A stretch of 64,000 nt of DNA from assembly GCF_914767665.1 (NCBI RefSeq), contig NC_059501.1, positions 87,146,798 through 87,210,797 on the forward strand, given 5' to 3'. The notes beneath the pieces are model-generated. The model was given only the letters and a program-made list of their open reading frames with translations. It ran no database searches and was not told the DNA's origin. Below are positions 22,701 through 34,289 of this stretch, piece by piece. The translations under genes were made by a program, and so were the position numbers. This stretch comes from Harmonia axyridis (Eukaryota; Arthropoda; Insecta; Coleoptera; Coccinellidae). Position 1 is the first letter of the stretch. Every line of letters begins with the position of its first letter.

Positions 22701-23553
22701 ACGAGATCCTTAGTGAGTTTTATAGATTACTATTGATGTTGATTTTCAAAAAATTTAGGGTTTAAAGCTGCATCATTCGAAATGTCCGACTGATATGTGG
22801 TATACCTGTGAGTATACTCTACTCGGTGTCCTACACCTGTACTTGCAGGGCAAGTGGGGTTAGAACACTAGTGAGATATTTTTGAATTTTTGATTTGCTT
22901 CTGGGATAAATTGTGATTATATCTCTACAAGTAATAAATATTATAAAAGTAGCGTGTTTCGTTTTATTTTTGAATCACTTATCGTAGTTATATAATGAAG
23001 AGTCTGATTTTCAGCCCATGTAGCTAGAGTATCCTATAACTGAAATAAATTAGAATTTTTTCGTAGTTGTTTTCACTACGATACAATAAGTAAACGTTAT
23101 AATTTTCAAAAGGAGAAAAATGTTATTGTGACTTTGAGTTCTGAATGAGCAAGTCAAATTACTTAAATAGAAAAACCTTTCTTTCTTGTTTCCCCAATCT
23201 ATCAAAAAATATGAATTTGTTCGAATGGCAACTATTAGTGAATAATAATTTGATATCTATTAAATAAGTTTAATTAACAGCATTTTAATAAATTTCGAAC
23301 TCTATGAATATTTACCCTGACATTTCAACATAGTCATATGGGCTCCTGTTTCTGCCAGAAGAATTGCTGATATTCAACGCAATTACGTGAACCCAGATAT
23401 TTCCCAAGTATAAATGGAAAGCCAGCTGTGTTAGGTTAGGCATCAATGCTCCTCCACCATTTAGCAACTATGATTGTCCTCAATATAAATTCAGACTGGA
23501 AACTTATAATAGATTCTTAATATTTGACACGTTGCAAAAAGATACACCAAATA
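19704..23553. other. SLC6 3' untranslated region and intergenic DNA
   Basis: No gene is seen. The first part is the likely 3' untranslated end of the transporter; AATAAA-type signals occur only far downstream (about 21655 and 22931), so its end is not fixed. A repeat at 20075-20390 is described separately. Near 22153 there is a TACAGGGTATTTC MITE-type end. The rest is plain AT-rich sequence. Confidence 0.5.
20075..20390. repeat. AGTACTC-rich repeat, possible hAT-type MITE
   Basis: Contains about a dozen AGTACT/GTACTC words in both orientations. GGATACTTTCG near the left end (about 20079) is repeated inverted as CGAAAGTATCC near 20321. Dense subterminal repeats of one short word, with inverted ends, resemble a hAT MITE. 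I could not find a target duplication. Confidence 0.5.
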
Positions 23554-24495
23554 AAGGGTATTTTTTTAGAGCTATAGAACATCAAATTGCAATAAAACAA
23601 CGATGGATTATTCGATTGACATGAATTTTATTTATCCGCAAGATAATCTTGTGGCATTACATTTTAAATATGATTTCTGGCATATGACCGCCACGGCTGG
23701 CTCGGATGTAGTCCAATCTGGACGTCCAATTTTCAATGACTTTTTCCAACATTTGTGGCCGTATATCGGCAATAACACGGCGAATGTTGTCTTCCAAATG
23801 GTCAAGGGTTTGTGGCTTATCCGCATAGACCCATGACTTTACATAGCCCCACAGAAAGTAGTCTAGCGGTGTTAAATCACAAGATCTTGGAGGCCAATTC
23901 ACAGGTCCAAAACGTGAAATTAGGCGGTCACCAAACGTGTCTTTCAATAAATCGATTGTGGCACGAGCTGTGTGACATGTTGCGCCGTCTTGTTGGAACC
24001 ACAGCTCCTGGACATCATGGTTGTTCAATTCAGGAATGAAAAAGTGAGTAATCATGGCTCTATACCGATCACCATTGACGGTAATGTTGTGGCCATCATC
24101 GTTTCTGAAGAAGTACGGACCAATGATTCCACCAGCCCATGAAGCGCACTAAACAGTCAGTTTTTCTGGATGTAACGGTGTTTCGATATACACTTGAGGT
24201 TTAGCTTCACTCCAAATGCGGCAATTTTTGTTTGTTGACGTAGCCATCCAACCAGAAGTGCTCTTCATCGCTAAACAAAATAAAATAGACGTAGTGCGCG
24301 ATACTTATTCCGCACAGAACCATTATTTTCGAAATAAAATTGCACTATTTGCAAGCGTTGTTCAGGCGTGAGTCTATTCATGATGAATTGCCAAACCAAA
24401 CTGCGAATAAATCACTTGACATCTGTTAAATCGGTCGCCATCTTGTACAGTAATGCCAACTTAAAGTTATATACCTCGAAAAAAAAAACACCCGT
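23554..24495 (-). mobile_element. Deletion-derivative mariner, copy 5
   Basis: 942 bp between TA at 23552-23553 and 24496-24497. The minus frame from 24055 to 23657 covers QQDGATCHTAR, NWPPRSCDLTPLDYFLWGYV and the C-terminus. A stop and a small insertion upstream (near 24149 and 24228) separate it from the first catalytic region. Confidence 0.92.
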
Positions 24496-25351
24496 TATTA
24501 TCCAAAAAATTGTAACAACCTGAATTTTTATGTTTGAAAATTAATGAAATGAACCGCTCATATTTTCCTGGTACTGAACAGACATATTTTACACAAAATC
24601 CTTCGTCTCACTGTCTCCAATCTTTTCAATTCCCAGAAAGGGAGACATTCAGGTCAAAACATTATGTTTTTTGTGCGAAACTTGTATTCGGCACGGAATG
24701 CCGTGGGTCAATAATTTTAATAACTGTGAGAGCGTCGTGGCGGCGCCTTCTCACCCCTTACATCGAACAATCGAGAGCAACGCACCCTTAGAATTCGGTT
24801 GAGGACGCCATGGATAGATTCATCTCCAGCTTTGGCAAAAAGGATTTGGGTCAGTATGTCTGGCTGGTCGGGATGGTGGATTTATTGATATTGCTTGTTG
24901 TTTTGGGAGTTAGATTGGAAATGATTGATTGCTCAGACCAGCTATCTTGTTTTTTTGGAAAATACTGGTAATTGGTTTCAAAACTTTTTTATTGATATAC
25001 CTTTTTATTTCTGAACATTCAAAATTGAATATTTCAAATGATATTAGAGTTTTAGAATCACAATTAGGTTATATACAGGGTCTCCACGAGTAGGTTTACC
25101 TAACTAAATGATACTGATAATGAATATGTGATAAAATTTCCTAAAAATATTAGTCCTATCTATCACTAATTGTGAGACATAAGGTGTTGAAGTTGCGAAA
25201 ACTTGTTCATTCTTAACTAATTCCTAAATGGCTAAAGTTATTTCAGTGTGTCTCAAAACAGCTTATAACGAAAACAATATTGATCATTTTGAACATCTTC
25301 TTTGCTTTTATAACCGTTAAAAATTTAAAATGCGTGTATAATGTCTTGAAC
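24496..25351. other. Intergenic; weak first-exon candidate
   Basis: A stretch with raised CpG (24660-24830) ends in GCCATGG, with ATG at 24810. It encodes MDRFISSFGKKDLG before a GTCAGT donor-like site at 24850. This could be a first coding exon, but no matching next exon was found. A TACAGGGTCTCC MITE-type end is at about 25075. Confidence 0.2.
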
Positions 25352-26558
25352 ATAGTCGTACAATTTTGCTTCCGCTGTTTTTTTCTGAAATTCAAGGCTT
25401 TATTGTAAAAAACTGGTTGTACATCTATGATTCAAATTATTGTCCATCGCTGGCCTCTACTTTCTCCCATCTTGCGGGAAGCGTACGAATTCCGCGTTGA
25501 AAAAACTGGCCATCTTTTGAAGCGATCCACGAATCGATCCAATTTTAGACTTCTTCATAAAACCGTAAGTGCTGGTCAGCCAGGCCGTGTGCCATTGGTC
25601 GAATCAAATGATAGTACGAGGGAGCAACGTCTGAAGAATACGGCGGGTGGAGTAGGACTTCCCATTTCAACGTTTCCAAGTATGTCTTGACCACTTTCGC
25701 AACATTGTCATGCTGTTAAATCACTTTATCATGTCTCTCGTTGTATTGCGGCCGTTTGTCTTTCAATGCTCGACTCAAACGCATTAATTGCGTTCGATAA
25801 CGATCGCTTGTGATTGTTTCAGTCGGTTTTAACAACTCATAATACTCTCCGCCAAGCTGGTCCCACCAAATACTGAGCATGACGTTGGAACCGCGAATAT
25901 TCGATTTGGCTGTCAACGTGGAAAGATGGCCGGGATAGCCCCATGTTTTAATGCGCTTGGAATTATCGTTATGAACCTATTCTTCACCTCCAGTCACAAT
26001 GCGATGCAGAAATCCCTTTCGTCCTTGCCTTGCAAGCATCTATTTACAAGCAAACAAACGACGTTCAACATCTCCCGGCTTCAACTCGTACGGCACCTTG
26101 TTTCTAAATCATTCCCAAGTCATACATTTTGAAATGGCTTGTTGCGTCACTCCCAATGTTCCTGCTAATGCTTGTTGCGTTCGACACGAGTCTTGATCAA
26201 GTAATGCTTCCAATTCTGCATCTTCAAGAACGTCTTCGACGTTCTCGGCTCGTTTCTTCACTAATAACGGCCTCACCATAGGTATTTGAGAGCATTCGAT
26301 GAGCCTCAGCAGCAGATTTCTCGATATTAAAGCAGAAAATTAAAACCTCCCACAAATGACAAGAATTTGGCTCGTAGGCTGACATCTTTAATCGAGAATA
26401 ACTTAATGATGCATACACAAATTTACTAATATTTCGATTGCGTTATGTTCAGAAATACCTAAGCTTATTGTATGACATCTACGATATATTCATTTCGACT
26501 ATCACTTATGGCTACAGCCATTTATTGCAAAACGGCGGAATCAAAATTGTAAACCTAA
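25352..26558 (-). mobile_element. Mos1-like mariner, broken copy
   Basis: The ends are a CGTACAATTTTGCTTCCGC-type terminus near 25357 and its inverse, CGGCGGAATCAAAATTGTAAACCTAA, to 26558, with TA after it. The minus strand, read across frames, gives a classic mariner transposase: N-terminal MSAYEPNS and AAEAHRMLSNTYGEAVISEE, NIRGSNVMLSIWWDQL, YELLKPTETIT, SRALKDKRPQYNERHDKVI and, near the left, HLLKRSTNRSNF-like C-terminal sequence. Frameshifts and stops make it dead. It is a different family from the 0.94-kb elements. Confidence 0.88.
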
Positions 26559-28157
26559 TAAATATACCCGGCCTTTAAAGGCGAAAATTTGAACACAACC
26601 AAGATATCGAGTTTTGAAAAATTAATTTTTTCTGAATTCGACTTCACCGAATGAGGCAATTTTGAGCGTTTTTACTATGATTGCACTGAATACAATATTT
26701 TTACCTGTAAGTTCAAGTTCCATTAGTTTCGAAATGATGAATTTTCCAATATTCCTCTTAATTTTATCAACAGCATAACCTCATTTTTTATGTAGCCAAG
26801 TAGCTTGCACAACATGCAAACATATTAGGTTGTAAATGAAATTTTTCTTCGAACTGAAGGAAAATATGCACCGTTGTGTGAATTTGCAGTATCTTTTGCA
26901 AGTTTTCTCGTCTAGAACTAAAAAATAAATCGGAAAATCCAAGAAGTTAAAAAATAAGCAATTATGAGCTCAACTAGACGCTTCCTCCTTTAACAAGAAA
27001 CAGTATCCCTCGCAATAAAATCCCATCTTCGAGGGTCAGTGGAATAACACCGAAACAGGATTTCTCGGGCGCTGGCGCCAGTTTTCCCTCGGAAAAGCGG
27101 TGGAAATCGTGACTCAGTCGAACTCTACCAGAGCTTAGGCGGCGTCATCTTTTCGAAGCTACTGGCATTCAACAATTGGGCAAGACCTAGTGCGGTTTTC
27201 GAAACGTTCTCTTAGTTCGCTGCTGAGGAAAAAATCCGGGATTATCACATCAGGCTAAACTAGGAATTTGGGGTTCGACGTTCAGTAGAGTTTTCTGGGA
27301 AATTGTGAGTATTTTCACATTGCCTTTCACGTTTGAGATTGGGAATATTGTATGTTTAGGGTATTTTTCTTTTTTGCTTTATGTTTAATACTTTCTCGCA
27401 ATTTGACAAGTGTTTTTAATAGTTTCTTGGATGAGCAATACATAGCTAGGTTGACACACAACGATACAAGTTTGGATTTCTTTATAAACTGAGAAACTTC
27501 AAATATTTTTTTTTGCAACCAGTCGAACTGAAAACTATCCAATATAGTTTCTAGAAGAAGCTTTTGTACGAGACAGAATTCAAGTTTTGTTTATTCATTC
27601 CTAATTTTAGGTAGACAGCCTGTTTAACAATGATTCAAAGACGTTTTCTCTACCGTTGCATGAGTTTTGTTCCATGGGCTTTTTGTTTTAGTTCACATCG
27701 GGCAAAATGTGATCGCCCAATCCAATCCTTATTAACCTTGTTAGAATCTGGCGATTAGTAGTGTTTACTGGTGTTTCTATGGCAACATTTACTCGAAATG
27801 CAGTATTGTTGTTGACACGTGTTGATGTATTGTTGTTTATCGATTTACTCGAATATTTGAGGGACAAAATTATTGGATAAAAAAGGGACTTGATGATTCA
27901 TCATTCAAATCGGTTATAAAGTCGAAATTTTCCCTATTTGAAAGACAAGATAAGAATATTTACTGTAGTTATTAGTAAGAGAGTTGACTTGCGAAGTTTA
28001 TTTGAGCACCATTGAGAGATTTTCTTTGAAAATAATAAATAAATATATTTAATCAATCTAGCGTATGTTAGTTGACAAGATTCACCTATATTGGTTAAAT
28101 CTAAATCAATTACTCGTGAGAAACTTCATAAACATCAAAAGTTATTCATCAGATTTT
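26559..28157. other. Intergenic; possible non-coding first exon
   Basis: No gene is seen. At 27040-27310 the sequence has more CpG and ends with GTTCAGTAGAG (initiator-like, about 27279) and a GTGAGT donor at about 27305. It could be a promoter with a non-coding first exon on +, but no linked exon was found. Confidence 0.2.
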
Positions 28158-28505
28158 CTATACAGAGAATTTGGGCTCTCTGACTGATTTGAGAATCTCT
28201 TGGTAGAGATATGGATAATTTTCAAAGTTATAGATTCTTTTACTGTTTTTGACTTGCTTTCGTGTCATAGAACGAAGCAATTGACTAGTTCTTCTATCTG
28301 TACTTTTTCTGAAAGGTTTTCGAATAAGAATTTCACTATTCAAATTGGTTATGGTAACAACATTTAAATAATGTTGGCCATGAATTCCTCTGAAATTTCT
28401 CTCAGTATTCACAACTGAACACTGATTTTGATAAAATAACAGTTTCTTAACGTTATTGAAGTGTGTATTTTTCCATGATTGAATGGCATATCTTACTGAA
28501 CACAA

Positions 28506-28857
28506 ATGACATATGAATGTCTAGCTATAATATATGAGAATAAGAAAGCATTCCATAAGACCAGAGGTTTAGATTATATATATCCCAAGTTCAATCTAAC
28601 AACAAGCCAACGACAAGTAGAATACAGATGCTTGAAGATGTTCAATTCATTGCCTGAGAACATAAAACTAACAGAGGATGTCAAAGGATTCAAGAGGAAA
28701 ATATTTAGATTTTTGTTGAATCTGGAAGCATATAATATGACAAGTTACATGAGATAAATAATTGTTTTCGATTTTTTGACACTGTTTCACTTCACTATCA
28801 CAATGCTGAATTTGATTTGAAATAAAGACCAAATTATTATTATTATTATTATTAATA
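28506..28857 (+). mobile_element. LINE 3' end with (ATT)n tail
   Basis: The + frame 28506-28757 ends with SQRQVEYRCLKMFNSLPENI and a FKRKIFRFLL tail. This is the usual C-terminus of CR1/Jockey-like non-LTR reverse transcriptases (W/F N.LP..I...F K..L...L). After the stop there are about 90 bases and a run of ATT repeats (28838-28856), typical of a 3' tail. The 5' part is absent. The minus-strand open frame at 28158-28505 has no recognisable content. Confidence 0.65.
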
Positions 28858-29179
28858 CATGGGTTGCCATAATTACCATTTCGAATTGGATAATTTCTTT
28901 TAGAATCCCTATAGAACTTCCTCTGTTCTATGGCTTACTATCTTTAGGCTCAAGTTATTCTGAGGCAAATCAGAAATCAGAAAATATGCGGAAATGGACC
29001 TAGAAAGAAACTATAGAAAATATGACATAAAATCCATACTTTCAGTCAAGCTACTATTAAAACACCGAGCTGTCATGTAATTTTCAAAGTTGATGAAGGA
29101 GTGCCGAAAGAATAGCAATGAATAAGGAAAGAATAAGGCATTTTAAGCCTGTATATAATCTGTATAGTTAACTCGGAAA

Positions 29180-29700
29180 TCAAACAAATATACTGACTAG
29201 AAAGGAGGCACAAACCCATTCTAGTGGCCTGAAAGCTTTTTGTGGTAAAGGTAAATGCACCTATAAGAACGAATTTCGAGAGGAAGAGAAACTTGAAACA
29301 GAAACTTTCTGGCGCAGTCTTTCAGAGATGGATAACTCCAAAAAGTTCCTTTGAAACTTTAGTGGTTTAATATAAACAAAATATCTGAACCTCAGAAAGA
29401 ACATGCAACGCTAAACCTCTTCACTGGCTTCCTTGAAGGACATTGCTTCAAGCAGACATTAACTCCTGAAAAAGTAACTATAGACAAAATAGAAACTGAC
29501 GATTGCATATTATGTGGAGAGGAGAATTGTCACAGCAGCCAGTACAAATAAATTACTTGGACAAGAACCTTTTGGAAGTGAGGATGTACCTTACAAGAAG
29601 CCATCCAAGGTACGGAGGTGAAACTGAAAGATGAGCTGTCGTGAAAATCCCACTCATGGTTGAAATAATTGACCTTGAGGCCTTAAGGTCGAGGTGCAAT
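29180..29700 (+). mobile_element. Decayed LINE C-terminal region
   Basis: Read over several frames: KEAQTHSSGLKAFCGKGKC, then LNLFTGFLEGHCFKQTL and DDCILCGEENC. The last two resemble the end of a LINE ORF2 after RNase H (LxxLTGHC...H, then CxxCGxE). Many stops. The boundaries are approximate. Confidence 0.5.
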
Positions 29701-30213
29701 GTAATCCCTTACACAATAACATCTTAAACATCTTGCTCTTGTGTTACTATTGAGCATATGTCTTGTCCTTTATTGTAGTGCCCTCTTCTTTTCGATATTC
29801 TCTTAGTTGGCAATGTTTCTGTTCTTATTAAGAAAGCTTTTGTCCCAAATTTTCAATTATGAATTAATTTGTCTCTAGACTTTCTAAGAACAATCTATAT
29901 CCCACTAATAAATAAGCACAACACGTTGACGTCCGGATTCTTATTGAGCTGTTTCATCAAAGCAACATCGAATAGACCCGTTTTCAATTTTGCCAACATA
30001 ATTTCAGGAAATTACGTATTATAAGTAACCACGGCAGAATTCATCTGCGTTCAAAGCCCTTACAAATTATTTCATAAAGTTAAAATATGCTTTGCCCCAT
30101 TACGACCAAAGCCTACGTTGGTTAATTGAATTTTGTTTCAATCGATGGAGAATTTGGTTGAATACTCTAAGATGCCTATCTGTTTTCTTGAAAAAAGTAA
30201 AATATAAGGAATG

Positions 30214-31152
30214 AAGGGTGTTTTTTTAGAGCTATAGAACTTTAAATTGCAATAAAGCAACGATGGATCATTCGATTGACATGAATTTTATTTATCGGCA
30301 AGATAATCTTGTTGCACTACATTTTAAATATGATTTCTGGCGTATGACCGTCACGGCTGGCTCGGATGTAGTCCAATCTGGACGTCCAATTTTCGATGAC
30401 TTTTTCCAACATTTGTGGCCGTATATCGGCAATAACACGGCGAATGTTGTCTTCCAAATGGTCAAGGGTTTGTGGCTTATCCGCATAGACCAATGACCTC
30501 ACATAGCCCCTCAGAAAGTAGTCTAGCGGTGTTAAATCACAAGATCTTGGAGGCCAATTCACAGGTCCAAAACGTGAAATTAGGCGGTCACCAAACGTGT
30601 CTTTCAATAAATCGATTATGGCACGAGCTGTGTGACATGTTGTGCCGTCTTGTTGGAACCACAGCTCCTGGACATCATGGTTGTTCAATTCAGGAATGGA
30701 AAAGTTAGTAATCATGGCTGTATACCGATCACCATTGACTGTACCGTTCTGGCCATCATCGTTTTTGAAGAAGTACGGACCAATGATTCTACCAGTCCAT
30801 AAAGCGCACCAAACAGTCAGTTTTTCTGGATGTAACGGTGTTTCGACATACACTTGAGAATTAGCTTCACTCCAAATGCGGCAGTTTTGTTTGTTGACGT
30901 AGCCATTCAACCGGAAGTGCGCTTCATCGCTAAACAAACTAAAATGGACGTAGTGCGCGATACGTATTCCGCACAGAACCATTATTTTCGAAATGAAATT
31001 GCACTATTTGCAAGTGTTGTTCAGGCGTGAGTCTATTCATGATGCATTGCCAAACCAAACTTAGAATAAATCACCTGACAGCTGTTAAATCGGTCGCCAT
31101 CTTGAACAGTAATGCCAACTTAAAGTTATAGACCTCGAAAAAAAACACCCTA
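30214..31152 (-). mobile_element. Deletion-derivative mariner, copy 6
   Basis: 939 bp, with AAGGGTG at 30214 and CACCCTA ending at 31152. The left target base pair has changed (TG), while TA remains at 31153. The minus strand keeps a full 221-codon frame (30982-30317) with all three Asp boxes: FSDEAHFRLNGYVNK, QQDGTTCHTAR and SCDLTPLDYFLRGYV. It is one of the best preserved catalytic halves, still without the DNA-binding half. Confidence 0.93.
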
Positions 31153-31154
31153 TA

Positions 31155-31830
31155 TTAATAATCAGAGAACATTCTTCATAACCCAACGTAGCTTGTCATC
31201 TTGGAATTGAAGAAGTAATGAAGGTAGTTTTGTTTATTCTATTCAATACTTATGATTTATCACACGGTAACAAACTACTCTATTTTATAATATGCACCGT
31301 TAGCTAAATTTAATTACTACATGTTCCTACTCATCCCGATAACAGCTTTGAGTGCCTTAGGTTAACAGAGATCTATCCAGTATCTTCAAAAGCCCTCTAC
31401 GCAAAGTTTCTAGCCATTATCTGTGAAAACCCATTAAATTGTTTGTGGAGTGTTTATCTACCTAACCCTTTCCTAGGTCAAGACTTTAGGTATTATGTTC
31501 TGCGAAATCAAATTTTCCACGAAGGCTATTAGCATTAGAACACTTGATGTTACTAATCTATATTGCTGCTGCATACACGAAATGTCAGGGTTTCCATAGA
31601 AATTCTCTTATTTGGTGACCTTCAAAGGTCGTTGCCTGAAAGGTTAGGGATTGATCAGAACAAAACTTCAGTAGGTGATGAGATACCTATACATATCTCA
31701 GCCTCTGAAATAAATGGCATTCACAGAAATTTTATGGAAATTCTGTTTCTATTAATCTTCTAGGACTCTAGATCTAAATCCTGGATAAAAGAATTGAATT
31801 AGGAGTTCTGTTCGATTTAACATATGCCTA
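31155..31830. other. Intergenic, nothing recognised
   Basis: AT-rich sequence. A short open frame (31563-31763) has no recognisable domain. Confidence 0.5.
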
Positions 31831-31835
31831 CTTAT

Positions 31836-31911
31836 GCGTTTCGTCCCTGGCACACACACCGGACTCATCAGTGTGACTTTGGTATATTTGTGCGTGCCGT
31901 GTCACAGACGC
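31836..31911 (-). ncRNA. Hammerhead ribozyme (stem III open)
   Basis: Reading the minus strand from 31911: GCGTC with cleavage expected after the C at 31907. Stem I is TGTGAC (31906-31901) with GTCACA (31877-31872), six perfect pairs around a 23-base loop. The core is CTGATGA (31871-31865). Stem II is GTCC (31864-31861) with GGAC (31846-31843), four pairs and possibly GG/CC further in. Then comes GAAA (31842-31839). Stem III is GCGT (31911-31908) with ACGC (31839-31836). All invariant hammerhead positions that I can check are present. Autocatalysis is inferred from the motif. Confidence 0.88.
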
Positions 31912-32108
31912 TTGGGGAATTTATTATTATCGGGAGCCGCCGGGACTCGAACTCGGCACCTTCTCGCATCTCGGTGAGTGAGTCTACACTCTTAACCTCT
32001 AGGCCACCGAGTGCTGTGTTTATTGTTGCTATGTGGAGCTTTATGAGAAGCCGCCACATGACTCCCTGCCCAGTGACGGAGGAACGAAACTTATGCGTGT
32101 TACGAGGT

Positions 32109-32189
32109 CATCGGTGCAGCCGGGTGATTGCCGCCTAATCAGAGCTGCACATCGCGGCATCGTGCGGACGGTGAATGCCGCCTATTCAG
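32109..32189. repeat. Imperfect tandem duplication in the SINE head
   Basis: CATCGGTGCAGCCGGGTGAT...TAATCAG (32109-32142) is repeated as CATCGTGCGGACGGTGAAT...TATTCAG (32158-32189), with TGCCGCCTA shared. The period is about 49 bases. It lies in the GC-rich head of the hammerhead SINE. Confidence 0.75.
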
Positions 32190-32239
32190 GTCCGCTATAC
32201 CGCGGCAGACCAATTTTGGAAAAAAAAATTCTTTAATTT

Positions 32240-33261
32240 TATTGAGACTGTCATTTCTCCAGGAGGCAAGATATGGACTTAAAACCTCATCATGTTTTAG
32301 ATCATAGCTCGATCTTCAAAAAACGTTTTCAATTGAGGGGTCTGTGACTAATATTTTAGCAGATATAACGATTTTTGTAAAGAAATTCAATTGTTACAGC
32401 TTCTTTCCCAAATTTCGAATACTTGGAGTTAGGGACCAAACCCTACCAATTTTCCCTCCCATTCAATTGTCCAAATCCGATTACCCTAGTCAGAAAGACC
32501 TTCAATCAACCTCGAAGCAACTCACGACCTTCTCAACCATAACTCTTCAACAGATTATCCTCCCACGTGTTGAAAAATCCCCCTCGACCTCAATCCTTCC
32601 TTCGGGAGGTGTCCGACCATATCTCCATAAATAACAGAGGGCACTCTCCCCGAACAATATTTCACTGCCAACCAGTCGAAACAGTCGCTATAGGAAAATC
32701 CCAGGATGTATTTTCTGGGAATCGGCTTTTATACGTCCCATAAGCACCGACTCGTGTTCGGGAATCGAACAAAAGAACCGGATGAATTATGGACCACTTT
32801 GAAGCCTTTAATGGCTCGAGGAGCAGCTCGACGATGACATCAGGCCAATCAGCGTGTGGAAGAGGCGTCTAATTACCACGTCATGTGTTCATGACGGAGA
32901 AGCGCTTTGTTGTGTGGAGTCCTTTAGTTGGCGGAGTTCGGCGTTGCGTTATCTTCATTTTCGCATGGAACGAATGAAGTTTTTCAGCCGTTTGGAAGTT
33001 GATTATAATTTGGAAACTTACGAGGGGTTCTCAGTGGCGTTGAAAATGCCCCCACTGAAGGGGTGCCGGTTACCAAATAAAAAACAAAAATCAAAACCCC
33101 GACAATTTGATTCTATTATCTCTCCATTTTTTTTCATTAATACAGGGTGATTCACCGGGATGGCCTATGACATTTATGGAGAACTAATCACAATTTTGTG
33201 CTGAAAATGTTGATGTTTGAGACAATGGGCGCGTTCAGCAGAAAGATCGATAGCGAAAGTA
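32240..33261. other. Intergenic; CpG-containing stretch
   Basis: No gene recognised. At 32740-33000 there is more CpG and an open frame (32854-33150), but no known domain. TACAGGGTGATTCACCGGGA near 33142 is a MITE-type end. Confidence 0.4.
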
Positions 33262-34206
33262 AAGGGTGTTTTTTTTAGAGCTATAGAACTTTAAATTGCA
33301 ATAAAGCAACAATGGATTATTCGATTGACATGAATTTTATTTATCCGCAAGATAATCTTGTGGCATTACATTTTAAATATGATTTCTGGCATATGACCGC
33401 CGCGGCTGGCTCGGATGTAGTCCAATCTGGACGTCCAATTTTCGATGACTTTTTCCAACATTTGTGGCCGTATATCGGCAATTACACGGCGAATGTTGTC
33501 TTCCAAATGGTCAAGGGTTTGTAGCTTATCCACATAGATCAATGACTTTACATAGCCTCAAAGAAAGTAGTCTAGCGGTGTTAAATCTCAAGATCTTGGA
33601 GGCCAATTCACAGGTCCAAAACGTGAAATTAGGCGGTCACCAAACGTGTCGTTCAATAAATCGATTGTGGCACGAGCTGTGTGACATTTTGCGCCGTCTT
33701 GTTGGAACCACAGCTCCTGGACATCATGGTTGTTCAATTCAGAAATCAAAAAGTTAGTAATCATGGCTCTATACCGATCACCATTGACTGTAACGTTCTG
33801 GCCATCATCGTTTTTGAAGAAGTACGGACCAATGATTCCACCAGCCCATAAAGCGCACCAAACAGTCAGTTTTTCTGAATGTAACGGTGTTTCGACATAC
33901 ACTTGAGGATTAGCTTCACTCCAAATGCGGCAGTTTTGTTTGTTGACGTAGCCATTCAACCAGAAGTGCGCTTCATCGCTAAACAAAATAAAATGGAGGT
34001 AGTGCGCGATACGTATTCCGCACAGAACCATTATTTTCGAAATGAAATTGCAATATTTGCAAGCGTTGTTCAGGCACGAGTCTATTGAATTGAGTCAATG
34101 AATTGCCAAACTAAACTGAGAATAAATCACTTGATAGCTGTTAAATCGGTCGCCGTCTCGAACAGTAATGCCAACTTAAAGTTATATACCTCGAAATAAC
34201 ACCCTT
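33262..34206 (-). mobile_element. Deletion-derivative mariner, copy 7
   Basis: 945 bp between TA at 33260-33261 and 34207-34208, with ends AAGGGTG and CACCCTT. The minus frame 34031-33588 keeps FSDEAHFWLNGYVNKQNC and QQDGAKCHTAR; the next catalytic region (SCDL) follows a stop near 33585. The transposase start codon region is altered near 34085. Confidence 0.92.
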
Positions 34207-34289
34207 TAGTTCCGCTTCTGATAGGTATCAGTTTGGTAACGTTAGTACTCTCTGCTGGACGGGTTGCACTGTGACTGTAAACTGTTCAC

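Larger units (their letters stand above)
31831..32215 (-). mobile_element. tRNA-like SINE carrying a hammerhead ribozyme
   Basis: On the minus strand, 5' to 3': a GC-rich head (32215-32100) with an imperfect internal duplication, then a tRNA-like region with an A box TGGCCTAGAGG (32006-31996) and a B box GAGTTCGAGTCCC (31954-31942), an AATAATAA spacer (near 31921-31930) and a hammerhead ribozyme (31911-31836). The A/B spacing (about 42 bases) fits an RNA polymerase III internal promoter. A 10-base direct repeat, ACTTATGCGT on +, occurs at 31830-31839 and 32089-32098. This is either a target duplication or the joint of tandem units. The local CpG content is far above the surroundings. Confidence 0.8.

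Noticed and set aside
28140..28170. CTGATGA on the minus strand as a second hammerhead
   Set aside because: No GAAA box, stem II or GUC partner at the right distance. The same holds for CTGATGA near 8946, 38191 and 45533.
28838..28856. (ATT)n as an independent microsatellite
   Set aside because: Best explained as the 3' tail of the LINE fragment just upstream.
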